A DNA stretch of 64,000 nt from Rhynchopus euleeides (GCA_963210315.1 OY723252.1:1240001-1304000); one strand, 5' to 3'; positions 1 to 11,052 are shown, numbered from the stretch's first letter. Numbers and translations: made by a program. Notes: a model not told the origin generated them from the sequence alone.

Positions 1-710
1 GGGGATGGTTGGTGGGGGGGTCGGCGGAGGCAGTTAACTGCCACTAACACACGGGAATTTCCCATATTCAGCTCGGCCTGTCCACAGCATCTCGAGACGT
101 GTGGATAAACCCGGGATGCCACAAGATGCACCGCCCGTACCGAGGCGTGTGGCAGAAAATCTTGGCAATAAAAACCGATCGAAGGCACCTTGACTTTGAA
201 GGTCCTTCCAGGGGCGGGTGGGTTGGATAGCAAAGTGCACAGTCCGAGACCCAATAACCGCCTCTCGCGTCGGGAGTGGGGTTGGTCAGGGGATAAGATA
301 GGTCTGGTTTTCCGGTTTTCAAAACCAGGGTTTCCCGGTTCCCGGTTTTCTGGAGAAAAAAAAAAAGGTCAATCTCATTTTTGGCGGTTTTTTTTGTGAC
401 TTTGGGACAGTAAAACAGTCAGAAAAAACGCCATAAAAAAATAGAAAGTGACCCCATCGTGATCCGCACAGAGCTCAAATAGTCCAAAGAAGGCAGAGAA
501 GCGGAGAAGAAAAAATGGACCTAGCGGGTGGCCCGGTGGGTGGTGATGCCCTCGTCATGCAGGTCTCTTCTGTTTTGAAGGTGCACACATGGTGGACTCC
601 AGCCACCATGTCTAAGAGGGAGTCTAAGACTGCAGTCTGTACTGGAGACGGGAGTCTATTTTCTAGCTAATTTACGCTCAGACTCCCGCTAGTTGAGACT
701 CATGGGAGAC

Positions 711-760
711 ACACGGTGTACTCCAGCGGAGGTAGGGTAACCTCCGCTGGAGTTCACCGT
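711..760. repeat. Hairpin, about 23-bp stem
   Basis: CTCCAGCGGAGGT (721-733) pairs perfectly with 740-752 around the 6-base loop AGGGTA. The pairing continues outward through ACACGGTG and CACCGTGT with one or two mismatches. No surrounding gene explains it. It could be the centre of an old foldback element. Confidence 0.7.
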
Positions 761-1184
761 GTCGTCTGCCTCTGTGCAGCGTCACTCGGTGCCATCGAAT
801 ACATGGCGACATCCCACCAACTCGAGACAGATCTGCTTGTCTGGAGGGCTGAGACGAGAACACGAACGACTTTCAAGCAGCCTTGAAGGTCGCCAAGCCT
901 ATTGGGGGCAACTCACAGATGAGATTTGTTTGTTGCCTGTCGTCACAGCTGGGGAGAAAGCAGGTGCCCATCTCCTCGATAACGGAATGTGTGCAGAGAT
1001 CTCGTGGACCCTTTGGCCATTCTGTCGTGCACCCACTCCACCCACAACGCACACCTGTCATGAGTGGTCGCTCCCCCGTCCTCCTCCACCCTGAAGGTTG
1101 AGCCCTCAAGGACCAGTGATCTCCTGCTGGCCGGGCTGCGATACAGCGAAGCCTTCCTACTTACAAGCGAATCCAGACTGTAGG

Positions 1185-1247
1185 GAACAGATGTTCACTA
1201 CCGTGGCCTCCGGCGGCTGGGGGGCTCCGCCCCCCAGACCCCCCTGT
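1185..1247 (+). repeat. Dispersed GC palindrome repeat, copy 1
   Basis: The unit runs from GAACAGATGTTCACTACC through the self-complementary core GGGGGGCTCCGCCCCCC to a C-rich end. The same unit recurs at 10878-10940, 11053-11113, 20155-20203 (-), 20311-20364 (-) and 36932-36993 (-). A looser relative lies at about 49975-50035. Confidence 0.85.
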
Positions 1248-2098
1248 GTAAAAACAATGCACCAGACCGGTTTTTTAGCCGAGAGTCCAAACTTTCAAAG
1301 CAGCTGCTGCGCCTGCCCCACCAAGCAGCCTCAGTACGACAGGACGCGCGCAGGCACCGGGCCCTCTCAGATTCTGGGAGGGTTTGCGTGGGTCGCGCGC
1401 GCCGAAGGCGCGCGCGAAAAATTTTCAAAACCAGAAAAACCGGAAAACGGCGCCAGAAAAAAAGTCTATCTTATACCCTGGGTTGGTGAAGCAGAAGAAG
1501 AAAAATAATGAAATCGCAGAGTGGCACTCTTCCGCTCCACTCGTTAGGCATGTTGTGTCCGAGATCCGGTGCTGCGCTCGTGCCTGTGTCGTGCTGGCAT
1601 GCAACCGCGTCTTGTTGGGGAAGGGGGATAAGTGTTCCTTTGAAGGGGAGAAAAGGAAAACTGTGCCATAGTGCAAAACTGAAGCGAAGAGCAGAGCTCA
1701 AGGGCATTCGTCGATCGCGGTAACACCCTCATGCGCCTGTGGATGTTCTGCAAGGGTTTTTTTTGTGCACCGATCACAGCTCCCTGCATTTGTGAGCACA
1801 GGCTCCCAAAAGAAGACCCCATCATCTAAAACGAACCAAACCACACCGGAAGGCAAAATAAATAGGAACGGCTCTCAAGAGAATGTGCGAGCCATTGTGT
1901 AACAGAACGGTTAACCCAGGTGGGGTGGGGAAGGGGTGGGGGCGAGATTGGGACACACGAGGTGGAGCAGTATTGCAGAGAAGAGCCAGGCAGGCACGGG
2001 CAGGCCTCTGTCTCTCCACTCAAAACGATGCAGGCAGCGTCCCAAAGATGGGTCGCAAAAGACGGGTCGGAGGTAGGGAGGGAGGGGTGGGTGGGTGG

Positions 2099-2178
2099 GT
2101 AGAAGCAGTAGAAGCCGGAGTAGAAGGAAGCACAAGGTTGATCTCCCTTCACTCGTTATGCAGGTTGTGTCCGAGGGG
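2099..2178 (+). repeat. Dispersed SINE-like repeat
   Basis: A shared block reads roughly as tagaag-rich lead, CACAAGG, then GATCTCCCTTCACTCGTTAT and a GGTTGTGTCCGAGATCC-like end, usually behind a poly-G run. Other copies in the same orientation lie at about 1506-1572 (diverged), 7900-7955 (partial), 19461-19545, 29847-29935 and 35519-35605. I see no clear pol III A and B boxes, so SINE is only a guess; a MITE is possible. Confidence 0.6.
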
Positions 2179-3021
2179 GGGGGGGGAGGGGGGAGGGGAG
2201 GGAAGAGCTACACTCGTGTCACAAGACTGCCGAAACGAAGAACGGGTATAGGCCATCTCTTTGAAAGATTTGGAACGGCCGAATAATTCTGTTCTATTTT
2301 TTTCCCCCCGCTGTGTCTCCTCCTTGCTTCTTCTGGGTATTGCCGACCCACTAGCTGGCGGTAAGAGACACGGCAGCGTCAGGCATTCCGTTACAATTCA
2401 AAAAAGATGGTTACGTTTTGCGGGATTGATTTACTCTCTGTCTGGGGAAAGGGAAAGGTGAACCCGATTTCATAGGGTGAGAGAAAGGGTTGAGGGGGGG
2501 CGGGTGGAGGTGGAGAAAGAAAGGGCGTTGAAACGTTGGATGTAAAAAAATACAAGGGATTCAAAGAGGCGACTTGGCGGCACCTAGGGGAGCATTTGAC
2601 ACGGTATCTCAAAAGTATTCCTGTCTGCCAACCCAGATGCATGTATGCAGCGGGTGCCGCGACCCCCAAATGGTTGTCCAGGGTCCTTACCGGTGTCCTC
2701 ATCACCTTCATATGAAAGAGGGAGGTGTGGAAACAGGGGAGCGTGCCCGAGACAGAGAAGGGGGGGGCGGGGCAGGAGTACACTCACTCAAACGTCACGC
2801 TTATCATGCGTGTGCGGCCAAAGACAGCAAAGAGAAAGGGAAGGGCATACAACGCAAAACATCAACACAATCAAAAGGGTGTATGAACAGGGAGCGGGGG
2901 GTGGGGGGTGGGGAGACAGGGTGGTGTAGGGGTGTATGGCCCAACAGGGGCGAACAGCACGGCTGCCAGCGATCATGGGAGAGGGGAAGGCGGCCACGTC
3001 AGGTGGGGTGCGGGTCAACAA

Positions 3022-6000
3022 TCATGCCACCTCAATGGAGTCGGGGACCTTGCGTTCAGCGTGCATGTGCTGCCCGTTCACAAATGCGTCAACGACGGTA
3101 GTGGTCTGAGTGCCGTCAGCGACAACAGTGACGTGTCTGCTCTCGTGGTTACCGTCAGGCAGCTCCTTCTCGACCAGCTCGGTGTGGATGTGCTCCCCGT
3201 TCAGGTCCTTGTCGGTCGTGACGCGGAACTCAGAAACTTGAGACTGTGGCGTCGTCTGGGTAACATTCGTGACTTCCTTGTGGAAGTTATCGGCAGCCGT
3301 TTCGGTGATGACGCGCTCTTCATGGACGTGCGCCGTGCCGACATCGGTATCATGTACAATTTCGGTGATGTGTGCGCCCTGCACAAGCCGGTCAACAACC
3401 TTGGTGTCCTCATGAATGTGTGTCGGCCCCACATCCCGATCCACGATCTCTTCGTGCACGTGTTGGCCACTGGCGTCCTCTTTCTCAATAACGGCAACGG
3501 ACTCCTGCGCACTGGTGACGACAGTCTTGTCTTGGTACTCGTGCTTCCCATCCGGCAGCTCCTTGTCGACCAGGTCGGTGTGGACGTGTTCCCCGTTCAC
3601 ATCCTTGTCAGTTGTGACGCGGAAGACGCGAACTTCGCCATCGGACGACGTACGTGTGAGGTTGCTCACCTCCTTGTGGAAGTTGTCCTCCTTCTTGTCG
3701 GTGATCGTCTTCTCCTCGTGCAGACGTTTGTCACCCTTTGTCGCGTCACGCACAACCTGTGTGATGTGCTCACTACCAACGTCACGCTCAGTCACAGTCA
3801 CGTCCTCATGGATGCGTTCATCACCGACAGCAACGTCCCTGCGCACCTCCTTCACAACCTCACCTCCAACGTTCCGATCGATGACTTCCGTCTCCTCGTG
3901 CACGTGCACACCATCGACGTCCTTGTCCACAACCTCCTTGTGGCTGTAGTGCCCGCTCCCCGCCTTGTCAACAACAGTCGAAGTCTCCTTCGCGTCAGTG
4001 ATGACAGTCTTGTCGGCACACTCAACACGCCCGTCAGGAAGCTCCTTCTCGACCATCTCGGTGTGGATGTGCTCCCCGTTCACATCCTTGTCGGTCGTCA
4101 CGCGGAGAACAGACACGTCACCTGCAGCAGTGCTCTTCGTCGTCGTCGTCACCTCCTTGTGGAAACTGTCCTCGAGCTTGTCAGTGATCGTCTTCTCCTC
4201 GTGCAGGTGTTTGTCGCCCTTCGTCGCGTCACGCACCACCTGTGTGATGTGCTCACCGTCGACGTCACGCTCAGTCACAGTCACGTCCTCGTGGATGCGT
4301 TCATCACCGACAGCAACGTCCCTGTGCACCTCCTTCACGCGCTTCCCGTCAACGTTCTTGTCCACGACCTCCGTCTCCTCGTGCACGTGCACACCGTCGA
4401 CGTCCTTGTCCACAACCTCCTTGTGAACGTGCTGCCCGCTCACAGCCTTGTCAACAACAGTCGAAGTCTCTTTCGCGTCAGTGACGACAGTCTTGTCGGC
4501 ACACTCAACACGCCCGTCAGGCAGCTCCTTCTCGACCATCTCGGTGTGGATGTGTTCCCCGTTCACATCCTTGTCAGTTGTGACGCGGAAGACGCGAACT
4601 TCGCCATCGGACGACGTACGTGTGAGGTTGCTGACCTCCTTGTGGAAACTGTCCTCGAGCTTGTCGGTGATCGTCTTCTCCTCGTGCAGGTGCTTGTCGC
4701 CCTTCGTCGCGTCACGCACCACCTGTGTGATGTGCTCGCCGTCGACGTCACGCTCAGTTACAGTCACGTCCTCATGGATACGTTCATCACCGACAGCAAC
4801 GTCCCTGTGCACCTCCTTCACGCGCTTCCCGTCAACGTTCTTGTCCACGACCTCCGTCTCCTCGTGCACGTGCACACCGTCGACGTCCTTGTCCACAACC
4901 TCCTTGTGAACGTGCTGCCCGCTCACAGCCTTGTCAACAACAGTCGAAGTCTCCTTCGCGTCAGTGATGACGGTCTTGTCGGAGCACTCAACACGCCCGT
5001 CAGGCAGCTCCTTCTCGACCATCTCGGTGTGGATGTGCTCCCCGTTCACATCCTTGTCGGTCGTGACGCGGAAGACGCGAACTTCACCATCGGACGACGT
5101 CCGTGTGAGGTTGCTCACCTCCTTGTGGAAACTGTCCTCGAGCTTGTCGGTGATCGTCTTCTCCTCGTGCAGGTGCTTGTCGCCCTTCGTCGCGTCACGC
5201 ACAACCTGTGTGATGTGCTCACCGTCGACGTCACGCTCAGTCACAGTCACGTCCTCGTGGATGCGTTCATCACCGACAGCAACGTCCCTGTGCACCTCCT
5301 TCACGCGCTTCCCGTCGACGTTCTTGTCCACGACCTCCGTCTCCTCATGCACGTGCACACCGTCGACGTCCTTGTCCACAACCTCCTTGTGCACGTGCTG
5401 CCCGCTCACCGACTTGTCAACAACAGTCGAAGTCTCCTTCGCGTCAGTGATGACTGTCTTGTCCTCGGACTCGATGCGGCCGTCAGGCAGCTCCTTCTCG
5501 ACCATCTCGGTGTGGATGTGCTCCCCGTTCACATCCTTGTCGGTCGTGACGCGGAACTCGGTGGTCTCGCCTGCGGGCGTGGTGGTGGTGGTGTGCGTCA
5601 CCTCCTTGTGGAAGTTGTCCTCCTTCTTGTCCGTCACGACGGTCTCGGCGTGGATGTGCTGGTCGCCCTTGTCCACATTCTTCACGATCGTCTTGATGTG
5701 CTCGCCGTTCACGTCACGCTCGATCACCTCCGTCTCCTCGTGCACGTGCACACCGTCGACGTCCTTGTCCACAACCTCCTTGTGCACGTGCTGCCCATTC
5801 GCGTCCTTGTCAATCACTGTCGACGTGACGCCGCCCTTCGTGATGACGGTCTTGTCCTCGGACTCGATGCGGCCGCCAGGCAGCTCCTTCTCGACCAGCT
5901 CGGTGTGGATGTGCTCCCCGTCCAGATCCTTGTCAGTCGTGACGTGGAGCTCCAGGTACTCGCCCTCCGGTGTGCGCTTCGTCACGTTCACAACCTCCTT

Positions 6001-6141
6001 GTGGAAGTTGTCCTCCTTCTCGTCCGTCACGACAGTCTCCTCGTGCACGTGCACGGGGCCGTCCTGGAAGTCGCGCACCATCTGCTTGATGTGTGCCCCA
6101 CACAGGTCCCTCTCCGTCACAGTGCAGGCCACAACTGACAT
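3022..6141 (-). CDS. Large His/Asp/Glu-rich repeat protein, unrecognised
   Basis: The 1039-residue reading starts at the ATG at 6141; the frame is open 34 codons further up but without another ATG. The protein is built from 161-residue (483-bp) units, seen as an exact-length recurrence of the same block at 3964, 4447, 4930 and 5413, with more diverged or shorter units at both ends. Each unit contains about seven shorter elements of the form D-x-V/D-x-G-x-H-x-H-x-E, with phrases such as DVNGEHIHTEMVEKELPDG and HVHEETEV. The pattern of alternating polar and hydrophobic residues suggests beta-strand repeats. There are no cysteine patterns, signal peptide or membrane segment. The His and acidic clusters could bind metal, but that is inference. 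The antisense strand is also open because of codon usage, yet it gives an odd Leu/Val/Ser-rich protein without an ATG start, so the minus strand is preferred. Confidence 0.75.
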   Translation of the reverse strand: MSVVACTVTERDLCGAHIKQMVRDFQDGPVHVHEETVVTDEKEDNFHKEVVNVTKRTPEGEYLELHVTTDKDLDGEHIHTELVEKELPGGRIESEDKTVITKGGVTSTVIDKDANGQHVHKEVVDKDVDGVHVHEETEVIERDVNGEHIKTIVKNVDKGDQHIHAETVVTDKKEDNFHKEVTHTTTTTPAGETTEFRVTTDKDVNGEHIHTEMVEKELPDGRIESEDKTVITDAKETSTVVDKSVSGQHVHKEVVDKDVDGVHVHEETEVVDKNVDGKRVKEVHRDVAVGDERIHEDVTVTERDVDGEHITQVVRDATKGDKHLHEEKTITDKLEDSFHKEVSNLTRTSSDGEVRVFRVTTDKDVNGEHIHTEMVEKELPDGRVECSDKTVITDAKETSTVVDKAVSGQHVHKEVVDKDVDGVHVHEETEVVDKNVDGKRVKEVHRDVAVGDERIHEDVTVTERDVDGEHITQVVRDATKGDKHLHEEKTITDKLEDSFHKEVSNLTRTSSDGEVRVFRVTTDKDVNGEHIHTEMVEKELPDGRVECADKTVVTDAKETSTVVDKAVSGQHVHKEVVDKDVDGVHVHEETEVVDKNVDGKRVKEVHRDVAVGDERIHEDVTVTERDVDGEHITQVVRDATKGDKHLHEEKTITDKLEDSFHKEVTTTTKSTAAGDVSVLRVTTDKDVNGEHIHTEMVEKELPDGRVECADKTVITDAKETSTVVDKAGSGHYSHKEVVDKDVDGVHVHEETEVIDRNVGGEVVKEVRRDVAVGDERIHEDVTVTERDVGSEHITQVVRDATKGDKRLHEEKTITDKKEDNFHKEVSNLTRTSSDGEVRVFRVTTDKDVNGEHVHTDLVDKELPDGKHEYQDKTVVTSAQESVAVIEKEDASGQHVHEEIVDRDVGPTHIHEDTKVVDRLVQGAHITEIVHDTDVGTAHVHEERVITETAADNFHKEVTNVTQTTPQSQVSEFRVTTDKDLNGEHIHTELVEKELPDGNHESRHVTVVADGTQTTTVVDAFVNGQHMHAERKVPDSIEVA

Positions 6142-6249
6142 CGGAACTTCAAGTGTTGCGTTGTGTAAAGACCTGTGGTGGTGTTCTGTATCTCGTGATG
6201 GCCGTGACAGTGACGCGGCTCTCCCTCCCCAAGACCCTGGCAAGTGAAT

Positions 6250-8236
6250 TGCCCACCTCTTTCGGGAAAATCCGTTCCACTTCGTACTCAGAACGCAACC
6301 CTTCCTCGCTGCCGAACTCTACTTCTGAAGGATGGTGCACCTGGGAAACCAGACCTGGGGCGGCCTGCTGCCACTCAACATGCACTGGACCCCTCTCTTG
6401 CCGTGGCACACATGTTCTCGACAGCCCAGCGCACTCGGAGGTGGTTGCAGGTGGGAGAGGGCGGGGTGGGTGGGGTCGGGGGTGGGACCACAGCTTGCTG
6501 CACGTTTCACGCAACGCTCTCGCTGTTGAACAATGTCCTAAACCACCTTGCGGTTGGACACTGTGTTTCGCTCTCCGCACATCCGGGGCCATCAAAACTT
6601 GGCCCACCTGGAAACACCCCATTCGGCAGGTGCAGTGGGGCACCAGGGCAGAAGGTAGCGTTTGCTTGTGGTGCTCGAGGTCTATCCCTCGTCGTGTGCT
6701 GGTGCCACAATTCCTACCAGGTGACCCTTCAACACCGGAGCCTGGGTTCAATTCAGGTGTGCACTGAAATTATACAACTTCGGATGGGAAGAAAAGACAA
6801 GTCTTGGCAGGGATGCAGTGTATTCCGGCGAGAGTGTTGTCGAACCCGACACACAGAATCACAACGGAGGGCAATGAAATGAATGGTGCCCTGATTTCGT
6901 GCATTTCCCCGTGGGTTTGCTTGAGAAAAATATCGCTGAACTTTTAGCCTAAAGCTTGGCTTGCTAGCAAGGACGGCACCCGCCCCCATCCCCCATCTCC
7001 CCCCACCCCACCCCCACCCACCCCCTCACACACACGACATGGATTCTCTCCAGTGGAAGGAGATCTGCCGGGAGCCTGCGCCCAGAGGTGTAGGAAAGTG
7101 AGAATCAGCGAGCGCCTCGCAACACTCTGGCTGCAAAGCGGCACACAGCTTGACGCACAGCCGCACAGAGTGACAGAACCCACCAGACACAGAGTCTCTC
7201 CCGGTGGTGGAGTCTCAAGAGGAGATGGACAAAAATCACTGCACGCCACCACCCCCCCTCCCTCTCTCCATGCCATGAACCTGATCGATAGGCATTACCA
7301 ATGGCACTGTTTGCACTTTTGGCCACGCATGTCAGCAACCCGGGTTTTAAAAACTCGTAAAAAATACCCTATATACATAGCCCCCTCTCCCCCCCCCCCC
7401 TCTCCCCACCTTAAATCCACCGCCATCGGACCAGTCTGTGCTGTGGCGCAATCCCCCGGAGATTTGTAGGGGAGGGCGTCTGCAGATGTAGAGCGCATAG
7501 ATCCACATGTTCCTAATCGAAGCAAACAGTACAGTGCCATAAAATATGTTGAGACGGTTGGATAGCGCATGGCAGCGCCTAACAACACGACAAGGGGGGG
7601 AAGGGGGGGGTAGTGAAGCCGATTCTTAGAAAAGGAAAACCAGAGATGGCCTCACCCTTCACACGGTATGGAGGGGGGTTTTGGTTGTCGGGAGTGAAAG
7701 TAAAGGCTCACTCGATAAGGGAGTTTGATCGTCGAGAGTGAATGGAAAAGCAAGTCTCCCAGCACCTTCCCGCAATGTTAGTCCTTTTTGTAGTCGCTAC
7801 ACCAGATATAAGGGAGGGGGAGGGGGGCGCGGCAGAGTGAGAAATGTGTGAAATATACTGCCACGGAAACAGGGAACGTGTGTGTGTGTGTGGGGGGGGG
7901 GGCAAGTGAAATAGAAGTCGAAGTCGAAGAAAACACAGGGTTGATCTCCCTTCAGGGGGCAGTGAAGCAGCGGGTGTCTGTGTGAAGGCAGTGGGGTGGG
8001 AGGTAGGGTGGGGGTAGGGACACTGCCCCGGTCGAAATTAAGCATCGCTTCTCCGCACTTCCCCAGCAATCCGGGTTGGGTGGATGGGGAGAGGAATGAA
8101 GCGGGGAAGGGGAAAGAGTGGGGAGGGGAGGGGGCGGGGGTAGCCAAGGAGAGATGGGCAACATGGTGGTGCATGGTGGTAACAGGGGGAGGGGGGCATT
8201 ACGTCCCCCCCCCTCTCTACTCCCCCCCCCCCCCTA
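6250..8236. other. No gene seen
   Basis: No frame with domain-like content was found on either strand. The region includes C-runs, a partial copy of the dispersed repeat at about 7900-7955, and at about 7715-7770 the phrase GATCGTCGAGAGTGAATGG, which recurs at about 58950-58975. Confidence 0.5.
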
Positions 8237-9011
8237 GGGCAGTGAAGGCAAAATACGCGTATTTTTCAGAATTCCGATTTTAAAAATACGTTGAACGTTC
8301 AAATACGTTGAACGTTCAGCGTATTTGAACGTTTCTCACATTGCCTACCGTCTGCAGGGGCCACCAGTCACAAGCCCGCCTTTCCTCAAGCAGAGCAAGG
8401 GCGAGTTGGTGGCACCAACGACAGCCGTGCGGAAGACGTCCTTGGAGCACGATTTTACAGCGACTTGCTTCGCGATGCAGTCGACAACATATCCCTTGTC
8501 CTTTGCTCCATGAAGCGGGCTGGTGCAGTTGAGGTGAACCCCTGCCGGTGGGATATGCCATCCGGTTCTCCCATGCGGGATATCCCATACGTCCTGTACC
8601 CGTAGCTCACGTTCGGCCATCCACTTCCTCTACACGACGGACTCCAGCCGGTCGAGTGGGTAAAACTGATATAGGTCGAGAGGGGGTTGGTACCCCCGCT
8701 TTTCCGGAGTTCAACCCTGAAAAGAGGGGGTACCGACCACCCCTTTCCGGGTCCCGCCCCTTCTCGGACTACAGAACCCCTTTTTCACCGACTTTTCGCC
8801 ACGCGTGACACTCTCCATCCCACAGGTGTCCCCTTTAGTGTGTGCAGGGGGCCCACCCCCTACTGCTAGGGGGGATTTCATGTGGAGAGTGCACCCAGTG
8901 GGTGAAAACGCTCAAAAGCCAAAAAAACGTTCAACTTCGACGCATTTTTTTAAAAATACGTTGAACGTTCAAATACGTTGAACGTTTTTTACGTATTTTC
9001 TATCACTGCCC
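8237..9011. mobile_element. 775-bp TIR element with TA duplication
   Basis: The ends read GGGCAGTGA-AGG-CAAAATACG and, inverted, GGGCAGTGA-TAG-AAAATACG. TA flanks both ends (8235-8236 and 9012-9013). Palindromic blocks built on ATACGTTGAACGTTC lie just inside each end (about 8285-8330 and 8954-8985), as expected for transposase-binding subterminal repeats. The middle has a short minus-strand frame (8345-8620) that I do not recognise and may be captured DNA. The TA duplication fits the Tc1/mariner/pogo group. The element seems non-autonomous. Confidence 0.8.
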
Positions 9012-9304
9012 TAGGGGGGGTCATAAGCCCCCCTAAAAACGTACGAAAACCAAAATTTTCAACATACCATCAGAGCCGCCCTAATACCTGATCTGACCCG
9101 AAAATCCGACCCATACCCCCCCGGAAACTGTCTGGGGCCCACTTGTGACACCTGATACGCACTTTTGTGATGATTTTTTGGGTTCCTAAAAAATGTACCT
9201 CAGTTTCGTACCTTGCCTTTGTACCTGAACCACTCCCGACCGCAATATTTCGTTCTTTGCAAGGGAAGGGTGTCACTACGCTCACTCAGCACGCCGAGCA
9301 ACAC

Positions 9305-10069
9305 ATGCCGCGTGCCCAGGGCCCCGCAGAGGTGTCAGATGCTGCTGCAGAGGAGTACCTTGCTCGAAAGACGCTCGCCAAACGGGAGATGTGCGGGGTC
9401 TCGGCAGAGAGCATTGTGGCAGACCTGCGTAAAAAGAAAACGGCACACGACATCGGTGAGGCGACATTATTTCGGGCGCTACGTCGGGCTGGGTACATAG
9501 GAGAGCGAGTGGGACGTGGTGACGACAGATATATGCAGTGGTGCATCAACTGCACGCACGTGCGGGAAAAGCGGCGTTCCTTGCTAGCCAAGAAAGATGT
9601 CACCTGCACTCCTACTCCTCCCACTCGTCCTGCTCCTACCCCCACACCAACTGATGTGGGCAGTGAGAGTGATGGCAGCTCCAGAGCAGCAGATGATCTA
9701 GGAAGCAATGAGCGGGTCAGCCGGGCAGACTACCCCAGTCTGTACCGGAAGCACGAAGCGTTGCGGGCCCGCCACCACCGCCTCCAGGAGAGGACCCGAG
9801 GGTTGAGAGTAGGGTTGTACAACGCCAGGGGAGGTATTCCCCTGGCGTTGAGACATCCCTGGCGACCTTGCGGTCGCACTGTGTGGGGGCTGAGTCGGCA
9901 GGCAGATGCCGATCCAATGACTTTGTTGAGTCCCCACATGGTACACTCTCATACGTGTTGTCGAGACTGCGTGGTGTGCATATCCTGCGGGGCGCAAATT
10001 ACACAGCACAATCATAACCATTTCGGCTCTCAGGGCGTACAATATCCCAATCGTGCCTTCACAGGCTAA
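9305..10069 (+). CDS. Small ORF inside long-TIR element, HTH-like N-terminus
   Basis: A reading frame of about 254 codons from the ATG at 9305; the frame also extends upstream into the TIR. Its first 90 residues are charged and helical, with AESIVADLRKKK and ATLFRALRRAGYIG resembling the helix-turn-helix part of Tc1-type transposases, followed by a Pro/Thr-rich stretch. A perfect 12-bp hairpin (9821-9832 with 9838-9849) falls inside the frame, which makes the C-terminal third doubtful. No catalytic domain is seen. It may be the remnant of a DNA-binding half. Confidence 0.4.
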   Translation: MPRAQGPAEVSDAAAEEYLARKTLAKREMCGVSAESIVADLRKKKTAHDIGEATLFRALRRAGYIGERVGRGDDRYMQWCINCTHVREKRRSLLAKKDVTCTPTPPTRPAPTPTPTDVGSESDGSSRAADDLGSNERVSRADYPSLYRKHEALRARHHRLQERTRGLRVGLYNARGGIPLALRHPWRPCGRTVWGLSRQADADPMTLLSPHMVHSHTCCRDCVVCISCGAQITQHNHNHFGSQGVQYPNRAFTG

Positions 10070-10322
10070 GATCGACGAAGCAAAGGCATCTACAACGCTG
10101 CCTACTAATGCCGATGCAGCCTCCCAGGCGTACGAAGTACTCACAATGACCCATATGCGATCGAAGTACTACACCCAGAAGGTGGCTGAACTCATTCTGC
10201 TGACGCAACAACACAACATTCCCACTAATCAGGTCAAGAAAGACCTTGCCGAGGCACTGGGGAAGGCAACATGCGTGCCACCTGAGCCAGAACCACCGCA
10301 GAAAAGGCAAAGAACGAAATAA
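10053..10322 (+). CDS. Small ORF, basic C-terminal tail, unrecognised
   Basis: 89 residues, overlapping the end of the preceding frame by 17 bases. It looks alpha-helical (AYEVLTMTHMRSKYYTQKVAEL) and ends in the basic tail KRQRTK, which could be a nuclear localisation signal. It lies entirely inside the long-TIR element and runs into the right TIR. Function unknown. Confidence 0.4.
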   Translation: MPSQAKIDEAKASTTLPTNADAASQAYEVLTMTHMRSKYYTQKVAELILLTQQHNIPTNQVKKDLAEALGKATCVPPEPEPPQKRQRTK

Positions 10323-10587
10323 TGCGGTCGGGAGTGGTTCAGGTACAAAGGCAAGGTACGAAACTGAGGTACATTTTTTAGGAACCCAAAAAATCATCAC
10401 AAAAGTGCGTATCAGGTGTCACAAGTGGGCCCCAGACAGTTTCCGGGGGGGTATGGGTCGGATTTTCGGGTCAGATCAGGTATTAGGGCGGTTCTGATGG
10501 TATGTTGAAAATTTTGGTTTTGTACGGGCTTATGACCCCCCCTACCCCCCCCCCCCTCCTCACTCCTGTCACCTGTCACAGGCATGT

Positions 10588-10862
10588 CGCTAAGCGTCGA
10601 CCGTCGACCCAGTGATTTTGGGTTTCCCCCCCCATAAAAAAGCGTCGACCCAGCGTCGACCCAGTGGACTGGGTTGACGCTTGGTCGAGGCTTGGAGCGT
10701 CGACCCAGTGGAACTGGGTTGCCATTCAAGCCTGGACCAAGCGTCAACCCATTTATTACACTGGGTCGACGCTAACCTAGCGTTGACCCGGTTACACTGG
10801 GTCGACGCTCACCAAGCGTCGACCAAGCGTCAACCCACTTTCACTGGGTCGACGTCGAAGAG
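10588..10862. repeat. Cluster of inverted AGCGTCGACCCA repeats
   Basis: About ten copies of AGCGTCGACCCAGT or AGCGTCAACCCA occur in both orientations, many as palindromic pairs such as GTCGACCCAGTGgaACTGGGTTG. The spacing is irregular. No coding frame is present. It could be a small foldback element family or a protein-binding array. Confidence 0.75.
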
Positions 10863-10877
10863 AGTATGGTTTTGCAG

Positions 10878-10940
10878 GAACAGATGATCACTACCGTGGC
10901 CTCCGGCGGCTGGGGGGCTCCGCCCCCCAGACCCCCCTGT
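10878..10940 (+). repeat. Dispersed GC palindrome repeat, copy 2
   Basis: Same unit as at 1185-1247 with one changed base near the start (GATGATC for GATGTTC). Confidence 0.85.
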
Positions 10941-11052
10941 GGCGTGTGTCTCGTACTCAAGTCATTCGATTCCCACCGGGTCAGGGAATCCAACCACTCC
11001 AGTCGCCTCAGGGGGACACAGCCAACTCACACAGAATCTGTACGCCCACAAT

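Larger units (their letters stand above)
1..2980. other. No gene seen; repeat-bearing intergenic DNA
   Basis: Short open frames occur on both strands but none has convincing protein-like composition or a recognisable domain. The stretch holds a hairpin (711-760), a GC palindrome repeat (1185-1247), a CG-rich palindrome near 1396-1420, and two copies of a dispersed repeat (about 1506-1572 and 2099-2178). Poly-G runs are frequent. Confidence 0.6.
9014..10542. mobile_element. 1.5-kb element with about 240-bp TIRs
   Basis: Inverted ends GGGGGGGTCATAAGCCC extend inward for about 240 bp (9014-9262 against 10300-10542) with a small indel near the left tip. TA flanks both sides (9012-9013 and 10543-10544), and the left TA is shared with the preceding 775-bp element. 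It carries two short plus-strand ORFs but no visible DDE domain. The TA duplication fits Tc1/mariner/pogo kin. Confidence 0.85.

Noticed and set aside
2908-6138. Plus-strand open frame of about 1076 codons opposite the repeat protein
   Set aside because: It starts at GTG without an ATG, gives an implausible Leu/Val/His-rich repeat, and exists because the sense codons rarely make antisense stops.
6244-6882. 212-codon plus-strand frame downstream of the repeat protein
   Set aside because: No domain or repeat; overlapping frames in other phases are equally long, so it is likely chance.
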